From contig LUJO01000003.1 in NCBI GenBank assembly GCA_001689405.1, positions 1 to 55,401 on the forward strand: a stretch of DNA of 55,401 bases, given 5' to 3'. Each line of letters starts with the position of its first letter. The stretch's first letter is position 1. The translations under genes and the position numbers were made by a program. The stretch comes from Candidatus Homeothermus arabinoxylanisolvens (GTDB lineage: Bacteria; Bacteroidota; Bacteroidia; Bacteroidales; Muribaculaceae). This document shows positions 44,072 to 50,991 of the stretch, in pieces. A model generated the notes under the pieces. That model did not search any database. It was not told the DNA's origin and was given only the letters and a program-made list of their open reading frames with translations.

Positions 44072-45576
44072 ATCAACTTTGGGATAACATAGTGGAATTT
44101 ATCGATGCCGAACGTCTGAAAGCGACTCTGCTTTATGACAGCGCCAACCCGCTGCTGTTCAATACCGGATTATTTTTAGTCCTGTTCACGGCATTTTTGC
44201 TCATATACCGCATATTGAGCCGTCATCATACGTTAAAGACAGTTTTCGTCATACTCTTTTCGCTTTATTTCTATTACAAATCAAGTGCGGAATACTGCTT
44301 CATACTGCTCGGCGTATGTGTAAGCGACTATCTTCTGGGGCTATGGCTCGGTAGTGCAAAATCACGCATCGTAAGAAGAGGCATAGTGACGCTCAACGTC
44401 CTTGTGAATCTGGGCATGCTCGTATATTTCAAATACCTCAACCTCATACTCACAACCATAGCCGACTTCTCGTCATCGAAATTCGATGCACTCGACATAA
44501 TACTTCCGGCCGGAATATCATTCTTTACATTCCGCTCCATCAGCTACATTGTCGACATATATCGTGGCGAGATAAAGCCTACACGCAACTTTCTGCACTA
44601 TACATTTTTCCTCACCTTTTTCCCGCCCCTGCTGGCCGGACCTGTCGTAAGAGCCAAAGATCTGATGGGACAGATCGAAGCGCATCCGGTGGCATCGCGG
44701 GCCATGGTAGGGTCCGGTCTGTTTCTCATCATGGCCGGCCTTGTCAAAAAGGTTATTGTCGCCGACTATATCAGCGGCAATTTCATAGACCGCGTATTTG
44801 ACAACCCGTCTATGTTCTCAGGGTTTGAAAACCTCATGGCAGTGTACGGCTTCACCCTTCAGCTGTATTGCGATTTTTCGGGCTACTCCGACATGGCCAT
44901 AGGCATAGCTCTACTGCTGGGCTATCGCTTTAAAGCCAATTTCGACGCCCCGTTCAAATCGCAGAATCCATCGGAATGGTGGCGACGCTGGCACATATCG
45001 CTATCGACATGGCTGCGCGACTATCTGTATATACCTATGGGTGGAAGCCGTTGCAGCAAAACCCGCACTCACGTCAACCTGTTCAACACGATGCTCCTCG
45101 GCGGACTATGGCACGGCGCATCATGGATGTATATCATATGGGGTGGATGGAACGGTCTTTTGCTTATAATACACAAGTCTCTCCGGCGCATATTTCCCCG
45201 CGTAAGCGAAAAAAGACGAAACGCTTGGTGGAGAGTCACCGCAAATGTGTTTCTGACATTCAATCTCATGGCTTTCGGCTTCATGTTTTTCAGGGCGCGC
45301 TCCATGGCGCACGTACATGACATGGTCGACCAGATGCTGCACAACTTCCACTTCGCGGTAGCTCCGCAGTTTTTCAGCGGCTATCTTATGATTGTTCTTG
45401 CAATGGCCGCAGGCTACCTTATGCACTTCGCCCCCAAAAACTGGAGCACGTCGCTCGAAAACCGTTACGGCCGCCTGCCGCTGTTGCTCCAATCCATCAT
45501 ATTCGCCATACTGCTTCTTGTCATCATACAAGTGCGCCAGAGCGATATTGTACCATTCATTTATCTCCAGTACTAA
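44068..45576 (+). CDS. MBOAT-family O-acyltransferase (AlgI/PatA type)
   Basis: 502 residues, about ten to twelve membrane spans. Family motifs: LPAGISFFTFRSISYIVDIYRGE, FFPPLLAGPVVRA, DFSGYSDMAIGIALLLGY, the NPSEWWRRWHISLSTWLRDYLYIP block and the catalytic histidine in GGLWHGASW. Related proteins (AlgI, PatA, DltB) pass acetyl or D-Ala groups across the membrane onto glycans or teichoic acids. Next to two SGNH proteins it should form an O-acetylation machine; peptidoglycan or an exopolysaccharide are both possible targets. The beta-lactamase gene begins seven bases after its stop. Confidence 0.93.
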   Translation: MNQLWDNIVEFIDAERLKATLLYDSANPLLFNTGLFLVLFTAFLLIYRILSRHHTLKTVFVILFSLYFYYKSSAEYCFILLGVCVSDYLLGLWLGSAKSRIVRRGIVTLNVLVNLGMLVYFKYLNLILTTIADFSSSKFDALDIILPAGISFFTFRSISYIVDIYRGEIKPTRNFLHYTFFLTFFPPLLAGPVVRAKDLMGQIEAHPVASRAMVGSGLFLIMAGLVKKVIVADYISGNFIDRVFDNPSMFSGFENLMAVYGFTLQLYCDFSGYSDMAIGIALLLGYRFKANFDAPFKSQNPSEWWRRWHISLSTWLRDYLYIPMGGSRCSKTRTHVNLFNTMLLGGLWHGASWMYIIWGGWNGLLLIIHKSLRRIFPRVSEKRRNAWWRVTANVFLTFNLMAFGFMFFRARSMAHVHDMVDQMLHNFHFAVAPQFFSGYLMIVLAMAAGYLMHFAPKNWSTSLENRYGRLPLLLQSIIFAILLLVIIQVRQSDIVPFIYLQY

Positions 45577-45583
45577 CCGCCAC

Positions 45584-46525
45584 ATGTACAACAACCGCTT
45601 ATTAAAATACAGTGCCGTAATATCGGTATTATTAACCATACTCTTGCCGGCATCGTGCTCACAGACCCGGCATAAGGAGGATAACGGTATTGACGGACTG
45701 ACAAAAGCTCTGAAAGACATAATAAAGGACAAGCCCGGACAGATCGGCATAGCTGTGATAATCGACAACAGCGATACGGTTAAAGTCAATAATTCAGACG
45801 ACTATCCGCTCATGAGCATGTTCAAGCTACAGGAAGCGGTAGCCGTATGCCGGACCCTCGACGAGTCAATGACAAGCATTGACTCGACCATATGCATCAA
45901 AAGAGCGACACTCGACCATGACACTTGGAGCCCTATGTTGGCTGACCATACGTCGCCTGAATTCAGCTTGTCGGTAAAAGAGCTTATCGATTACATACTC
46001 ATACACAGCGACAACAATGCCAGCAACATACTTTTTGACAATATCGTATCGGTAGCCGAAACCGACAGCATAACCGGCTTACTTTTACCTGACAAAGAGG
46101 TCAGGCTGATGTATACGGAACGTCAGATGAAAGAGAAAAACGACCTTGCGTATGAAAACAGATGCTCTCCCCTGTCCTATGCCATATTGGTAAACAAAGT
46201 TTTTACCGACAGTGTAGCAAGTGCTGACAAGCAAGCCGTAATCAGGCAGGCCATGCTGAATTGCAATACCGGCCTTACACGTCTGGCCGCCCCGCTTAAC
46301 GGCAAAGAAGGGGTCAGTTTCGCCCACCGAACGGGCACAGGCTACGTAACCCCCGAAAACCTTATAGTAGCCATAAATGACGGCGGATATGTAAGACTGC
46401 CGTCAGGCAAAGGCTACTCCATAGCCGTATTCATAAAGGATTATAACGGAAAGGCGGAAGAAGCCGAAAGCATCATGGCATCAATTTCCGCCGCCGTATA
46501 CGACCGTCTTTCCGCCCGGCTATAG
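45584..46525 (+). CDS. Class A (subclass A2-like) beta-lactamase lipoprotein
   Basis: 313 residues. The signal peptide ends in the lipobox LPASCSQ (Cys25), so the enzyme should be lipid-anchored. Class A motifs: nucleophile S78-M-F-K81, SDN at 142-144, an omega-loop glutamate at E179 (YTERQMKEKNDLAYEN, similar to the CfxA/CepA layout) and R249-T-G where most enzymes have K-T-G. It should hydrolyse beta-lactams in the periplasm; resistance spectrum cannot be judged. The frame extends back into the MBOAT gene, but only the ATG at 45584 gives a signal sequence. It is the last gene of the O-acetylation run and its 3' end overlaps the convergent HNH gene by six bases. Confidence 0.88.
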   Translation: MYNNRLLKYSAVISVLLTILLPASCSQTRHKEDNGIDGLTKALKDIIKDKPGQIGIAVIIDNSDTVKVNNSDDYPLMSMFKLQEAVAVCRTLDESMTSIDSTICIKRATLDHDTWSPMLADHTSPEFSLSVKELIDYILIHSDNNASNILFDNIVSVAETDSITGLLLPDKEVRLMYTERQMKEKNDLAYENRCSPLSYAILVNKVFTDSVASADKQAVIRQAMLNCNTGLTRLAAPLNGKEGVSFAHRTGTGYVTPENLIVAINDGGYVRLPSGKGYSIAVFIKDYNGKAEEAESIMASISAAVYDRLSARL

Positions 46526-47269
46526 TTTGCGCAATGCCTTGATTGCAGCCTTGAAATCAGGCAACTCATCGCGCATTATATGATTGCGGTGTATGACCCG
46601 GTGACAGTTAGGACATACAGGCATCAGATTTTTCAACGCCTCCTCTATAGTCTGCTGCTCGCTTTGTCCCTCATACATGAATATGGGCTTTATATGGTGT
46701 ATCTCTATACACGGGCTTCCGTACTTGTCGCCATAGGAACTTCTGAACTCGAACTCACAGCAATCGCACTTCAACACTCCGGACTCGTCAGTATAATGTT
46801 TTATGGCCGCATCATGCAGTCTGCGCGAGCGCTTGCGCAAGGCAGTCGTCACAGTAGTCCGTTCACCCTCATCCACGAGTTCATCATAAGGCACTACTTT
46901 GCCATCTGTAACATCATTCAGACGGTCTCTGATATCCTCGTAGCCAAAACCGGATGACAACAGGTAATCAAGGCTGTCCTTGCGTTCCTCGACAAAATCG
47001 CGTCCAAGCTTCGTTATGACATAGCCCTTGTCGGAATACATGGCATAGCCCGGAGCCACAAGAGTGTCATGGCTGCGGAGATTGCGTACTTTCTGAGAGA
47101 AGTATGTGTCACTTCTTCCTGCCAGAATCTCCGCGTCCATACCCGACGGCTTCATAATATCGGTAAGGCGTTTTATAAGTTCGGAAGTCGTGATTCTGCC
47201 ACCGTTGTACACAGCCAGATAAAGGCTCGGCAGTATAAGCTCTCTTTCTGAAATACGTCGGATACTCAT
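46520..47269 (-). CDS. HNH endonuclease, probable restriction enzyme
   Basis: 249 residues. The N-terminal half (about 1-150) looks like winged-helix DNA-binding modules (SERELILPSLYLAVYNGGRITTSELIKRL). The C-terminal HNH nuclease domain has zinc cysteines in CDCC (168-171) and CPNC (219-222) around the catalytic core IEIHHIKPI (His191/His192) and NLMPVCPNCHRVIH. The gene starts four bases after the stop of an adenine methylase gene on the same strand, so I read it as the restriction partner of a Type II system. Specificity unknown. It could instead be a solitary McrA-like nuclease, but the coupling argues against that. Confidence 0.85.
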   Translation of the reverse strand: MSIRRISERELILPSLYLAVYNGGRITTSELIKRLTDIMKPSGMDAEILAGRSDTYFSQKVRNLRSHDTLVAPGYAMYSDKGYVITKLGRDFVEERKDSLDYLLSSGFGYEDIRDRLNDVTDGKVVPYDELVDEGERTTVTTALRKRSRRLHDAAIKHYTDESGVLKCDCCEFEFRSSYGDKYGSPCIEIHHIKPIFMYEGQSEQQTIEEALKNLMPVCPNCHRVIHRNHIMRDELPDFKAAIKALRKL

Positions 47270-47273
47270 GTTC

Positions 47274-48392
47274 TTAATAATTAGTTATCAATAGATGTTT
47301 TACCTTTCTGTCATTACGGTTCATAAAACTTACAAGGTAGCTCTTGTCAAATGTAAGGATATTTATGCCCGGACGATTATACAGGCTGTATATATAATCG
47401 GTATGTTTTATTACCATCATCCATTTGGCCGCACACTTGCCGATAAGATAGTCGGCAAGCCTCTTCTGGTCATCGCGGGTAAACTCATTTTTCGCATAAG
47501 TGCTGAACTCGCTGTCATAAGGCGGATCGAGAAATATGAAGTCATCCTCATCAGGTCTATGTTCAAGGAGGAACCTCTCGAAATCAAGATTGCATATATG
47601 TGTGGCGGCAAGCTTGTCGGACAACTCCCTCGACCTGTAATACTCCATCTTTTTGTCAAAATTCTTACCGTTATATGCAATACCGCCGTAAGGCACATTA
47701 AACTTACCGTCACTGTTATAGCGGAACATACCGCTGTAGCAATAATTGCGTATAAACAGAAACAGCGCACAATGTTTCGCCGGATCGAGCACCTCAAGGA
47801 CATCATTATTGTACAGATGCCGGAAATACATGTAGAGCGCACCCTTGACGGCTGTCTCGATATTGTCTGACAGATCCTTCTCCGACAGACGGCTTTTCGT
47901 GAGCTCAAGTTTTTTCATTCGCGACATCTTGTCAATGAACGTACGCCTTATCTCTCTTATGAAAGCGTCAGGATCATCATTAAGCCTGTCGCCTGTAAGA
48001 CCAAGTATCTCATCACGAAAATCACGGCAAAAATATGACACCTCCATGTCGAGCATCTCTTTTGTCAGCTGTTCGTCACGGAACCCGGCATACATGCGCA
48101 ACAACTCTCCATGACGTACAAAAAGGTCACGTGCTCCGTTCCATGCCGCATTTATATCGTCGACATAGCGGAAAAACATATCGCTACCCTCTTCACCCGC
48201 CAGATAGCGGTAAAAGTTTATAAGCTCCGTCGATAAGTCATTTATATAATATTCAGCAGCGTCTACGGCAGCGTACACAGCGCCGCCGCCCACAAAAGGC
48301 TCGAAATACCGTCTAAACTCAGGGATGGCCGGAAGGATGTATTTAAGTTCTTTCTCCTTACCGCCCGCCCATTTCAATAATGGCTGCATCAC
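47274..48392 (-). CDS. D12-class DNA adenine-N6 methyltransferase
   Basis: 372 residues, D12/Dam family. SAM-binding motif I FEPFVGGGAVYAAV (FVGGG at 33-37) with the N-terminal LLKWAGGKEKEL, and the catalytic DPPY at 289-292 (FIFLDPPYDSEF). The large insert between them (about 60-260) should hold target recognition. It methylates N6 of adenine in a specific sequence and would protect host DNA from the HNH nuclease encoded four bases downstream. It is longer than typical GATC methylases (about 280), so a different site is possible. Its promoter appears to be just upstream. Confidence 0.92.
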   Translation of the reverse strand: MMQPLLKWAGGKEKELKYILPAIPEFRRYFEPFVGGGAVYAAVDAAEYYINDLSTELINFYRYLAGEEGSDMFFRYVDDINAAWNGARDLFVRHGELLRMYAGFRDEQLTKEMLDMEVSYFCRDFRDEILGLTGDRLNDDPDAFIREIRRTFIDKMSRMKKLELTKSRLSEKDLSDNIETAVKGALYMYFRHLYNNDVLEVLDPAKHCALFLFIRNYCYSGMFRYNSDGKFNVPYGGIAYNGKNFDKKMEYYRSRELSDKLAATHICNLDFERFLLEHRPDEDDFIFLDPPYDSEFSTYAKNEFTRDDQKRLADYLIGKCAAKWMMVIKHTDYIYSLYNRPGINILTFDKSYLVSFMNRNDRKVKHLLITNY

Positions 48393-48441
48393 TTGTCTAT
48401 AGTTTCTTTACACAAAAATACGAATAAGCCGAGCGCAAAAG

Positions 48442-48474
48442 CAAATTTATAGCGATTATATGAAGCGGAGCAAT
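48442..48474 (-). promoter_or_regulatory. Promoter of the restriction-modification genes
   Basis: On the minus strand TAAATTTG (48449-48442) matches the -7 consensus, with ATTG (48474-48471) 21 bases upstream. The transcript would start near 48435, about 43 bases before the methylase ATG. Confidence 0.6.
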
Positions 48475-48543
48475 GTGTCGATTGTACTATCCGGAGAACC
48501 GGCAACCGATACACTGCCCCGCTTATACGTAAACAATTGTTTA
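48462..48543. other. Long imperfect hairpin and 14-base palindrome between gpmI and methylase genes
   Basis: An imperfect 17-base stem runs between about 48464-48480 and 48507-48523, with an inner CCGG/CCGG pair, and a perfect palindrome TAAACAATTGTTTA lies at 48530-48543. The hairpin may end the gpmI transcript (stop at 48551), though no T-run follows on the minus strand; the palindrome could be a protein-binding site. Both roles are inference. Confidence 0.4.
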
Positions 48544-48550
48544 AATTCTA

Positions 48551-50065
48551 TCAGTCAATAAGAGCATGACCCGTCATTTCGGCCGGCTGCTGCAAACCCA
48601 TTATCTTGAGTATGGTAGGAGCCACGTCGGCGAGCTTGCCGTCCTCGACTTTGGCATCCTTGCGTGCAGTCACATAAACACACGGCACCGGATTGAGCGA
48701 GTGCGCGGTATTGGGAGTGCCGTCAGCATTGATAGCATTGTCGGCATTGCCGTGGTCAGCGATTATTATGACTTCGTAGTCAGCGTCCTTGGCAGCCTCG
48801 ACAGTGTCTTTCACACAGTCATCGACAGCTTTCACAGCCTTTTCGATAGCCTCATATATACCGGTATGGCCCACCATGTCGCCGTTGGCATAGTTTACCA
48901 CGATGAAGTCGTACTCCTGACTCTTTATAGCCTCGACAAGCTTGTCCTTTACCTCATAGGCGCTCATTTCAGGCTTCAGGTCATAGGTAGCCACTTTGGG
49001 CGAAGCCACAAGTATGCGCTCCTCGCCTTCATACGGAGCCTCACGGCCTCCGTTAAAGAAGAATGTAACGTGAGCATACTTCTCGGTCTCGGCTATGTGG
49101 AGCTGCTTTTTGTCAAGCGAAGACAGGTACTCGCCAAGCGTGTTGTTGACATTCTCCTTGTCAAAGAGGATGTGCACACCGGTGAACGAAGCGTCATAAG
49201 GAGTCATACAGTAGTACTGTATGCCGGGAATAGTATGCATACCGGCCTCAGGCATATCGTGCTGGGTCAACACCATGGTAAGCTCCTTTGCACGGTCGTT
49301 GCGGTAATTGAAGAATATGACCGCGTCGCCATCCTTGATTGTACCGTCTACTCCGGCATTGACGATAGGTTTGATGAACTCGTCGGTAACATCCTCGTCA
49401 TAAGACTCCTGCATGGCCTTTACCATATCGTCGGCCTTCTTGCCCTCACCGTTTACAAGCAGGTCATAAGCGATTTTAACACGCTCCCAGCGCTTGTCAC
49501 GGTCCATAGCATAATAACGGCCTATAATAGAAGCTACCTTACCGGCCGATTTGGCGCAATGGGCCTCAAGTTCTTCGATAAAGCCCTTGCCGCTGCGCGG
49601 GTCGGTGTCGCGACCGTCCATGAAGCAGTGTATATATACTTTTTCAAGACCGTATTCCTTGGCTATGTCGCAGAGCGCAAACAGATGGTCGAGCGAGGAG
49701 TGTACGCCACCGTTGGAGGTCAGGCCCATGAAATGTATGGCCTTGCCGTTGTCACGGGCATAGCTGAATGCATTTACAATCTCGGGATTCTTCAGTATCG
49801 ACCCGTCCTTGCATGCCTTGTTGATCTTGACAAGATCCTGATATACCACACGACCGGCGCCGATATTGAGGTGACCTACTTCAGAGTTGCCCATTTGTCC
49901 GTCAGGCAGACCGACATTCTCGCCACTTGCCTGCAACTGCGAGTGAGGATATGTAGCCAACAGATAGTCCCAGTAAGGGGTGGGAGTAGAATATATCACG
50001 TCGCCTTTACCATGATTGCCGATGCCCCAGCCGTCGAGGATCATCAATAATGCTTTCTTTGCCAT
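48551..50065 (-). CDS. gpmI: 2,3-bisphosphoglycerate-independent phosphoglycerate mutase
   Basis: 504 residues. Interconverts 3- and 2-phosphoglycerate in glycolysis using two Mn2+ ions. Alkaline-phosphatase fold with LMILDGWGIG near the start, the phosphoserine nucleophile Ser61 in MGNSEVGHLN, HFMGLTSNGGVHS, FMDGRDTDPRSG, NYANGDMVGHTG and IIIADHGNADNAI. Codons are strongly uniform, as expected for a highly expressed glycolytic gene; as a side effect the opposite strand is open over nearly the whole length. Monocistronic: its promoter region begins at the 50099-50106 -7 element. Confidence 0.98.
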   Translation of the reverse strand: MAKKALLMILDGWGIGNHGKGDVIYSTPTPYWDYLLATYPHSQLQASGENVGLPDGQMGNSEVGHLNIGAGRVVYQDLVKINKACKDGSILKNPEIVNAFSYARDNGKAIHFMGLTSNGGVHSSLDHLFALCDIAKEYGLEKVYIHCFMDGRDTDPRSGKGFIEELEAHCAKSAGKVASIIGRYYAMDRDKRWERVKIAYDLLVNGEGKKADDMVKAMQESYDEDVTDEFIKPIVNAGVDGTIKDGDAVIFFNYRNDRAKELTMVLTQHDMPEAGMHTIPGIQYYCMTPYDASFTGVHILFDKENVNNTLGEYLSSLDKKQLHIAETEKYAHVTFFFNGGREAPYEGEERILVASPKVATYDLKPEMSAYEVKDKLVEAIKSQEYDFIVVNYANGDMVGHTGIYEAIEKAVKAVDDCVKDTVEAAKDADYEVIIIADHGNADNAINADGTPNTAHSLNPVPCVYVTARKDAKVEDGKLADVAPTILKIMGLQQPAEMTGHALID

Positions 50066-50098
50066 AATTGTTATCGTTTTTATATTATAATATGGTGC

Positions 50099-50106
50099 AA
50101 ATTTAC
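50099..50106 (-). promoter_or_regulatory. -7 promoter element of gpmI
   Basis: Read on the minus strand, TAAATTTG (50106-50099) matches TAnnTTTG and lies 34 bases before the gpmI ATG at 50065. A TTTG lies further upstream but only 15 bases away, shorter than usual. Confidence 0.5.
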
Positions 50107-50142
50107 AAATATTTTCGGAGCAAACCTAACACCACAGCTTCA

Positions 50143-50184
50143 TAAAAAGAAATGGGGAACCGGACCGTTAAGCCGATTCCCCAC
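50143..50184 (-). terminator. Terminator upstream of gpmI for minus-strand transcripts
   Basis: An 11-base stem with one mismatch (50154-50164 with 50174-50184) is followed on the minus strand by TTTCTTTTTATG. It probably ends transcripts arriving from the GH43-DUF6155 pair before the gpmI promoter. Confidence 0.68.
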
Positions 50185-50454
50185 CTCACGTTTCAACTAT
50201 TTATTTATGAGAACCTCAATGCCCGGTATCACTACCCGATAAAGAGGACGAGGGATGTGAAAAAGCGGGTAATATCACTGTTTCATTGACTATAACAATT
50301 GAAAACCGTTTGTGGAAGCCGTTTTTGAGAGATTTATGCCCTAAAAGTGTTTAAAAAACGTAAACGCTTTAGCAATTTTAGGCTAATATAATCATTTTAA
50401 CTTAATATATTAACAAATGAAACACTTTCAGCACTTTGGCTCCGTTTTGAGGCC
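50185..50454. other. AT-rich spacer downstream of the DUF6155-like gene
   Basis: About 270 bases between the terminator and the end of the DUF6155-like gene. No convincing reading frame. It contains a weak hairpin (CCTAAAA near 50340 with TTTTAGG near 50380) and nothing else I can assign. Confidence 0.5.
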
Positions 50455-50976
50455 TCATTTTATTGTATCGTGCCAATCGTTGAATGTGTCGTTGATACGG
50501 CTCCGCAAGCTGTGTCGGAGCCCGCTGCTCTTCTCCTTTATTATGGATAGGCGGCGCTCAAATTGAGGCATCATGTCGTTGCTCCATATTGTATCGAGAG
50601 CCTCGCGCAAGGTGTTCGCGGCGGCATTCTCCTGCGACTCCTTGACCCATCGCACGCGGCGGTCGTAGACCATGATGCTTTCGACGGTGGTGAGCATGAG
50701 GTCGGCTATGCGTGAGGGGTGGGGATGCAGTGTGGCAAACTCCTTGATGGCTTTGCGGCATCGCGATGTGCGCCCCTTGACTCTGCCGGGACCGGGGAGA
50801 AACTCCTTGGTTATGATTGCGCGATATTTTTCCTGCATTTTCTCCTCGTCGGGATTCATGAAATAGTCAAGATAGTCCTTGGCCTCCTTGCGTGCGGCAT
50901 AGAGTTCAAGGACCATCTCGGTTATTTGATCGTGATTCAGCGTGTTCAGGAATTTCTTGAGCTGTGTCTTCGACAT
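50455..50976 (-). CDS. DUF6155-like conserved hypothetical protein
   Basis: 173 residues, all-helical and basic, no signal peptide or membrane span. The opening SKTQLKKFLNTLNHDQITEMVLELY and the segment AKDYLDYFMNPDEEKMQEKYRAII are typical of proteins I know as DUF6155, widespread in Bacteroidales with unknown function. The sequence is consistent with a small cytoplasmic helical-repeat protein. It starts 15 bases after the stop of the upstream GH43 gene and may be co-transcribed with it, without an obvious functional link. Confidence 0.78.
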   Translation of the reverse strand: MSKTQLKKFLNTLNHDQITEMVLELYAARKEAKDYLDYFMNPDEEKMQEKYRAIITKEFLPGPGRVKGRTSRCRKAIKEFATLHPHPSRIADLMLTTVESIMVYDRRVRWVKESQENAAANTLREALDTIWSNDMMPQFERRLSIIKEKSSGLRHSLRSRINDTFNDWHDTIK

Positions 50977-50991
50977 TTTGCTGAATGGGGG

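Noticed and set aside
48566..50050. A 494-codon open frame on the plus strand, antisense to gpmI
   Set aside because: It mirrors gpmI almost exactly, has no domain or start signal, and results from the strongly biased codons of gpmI.
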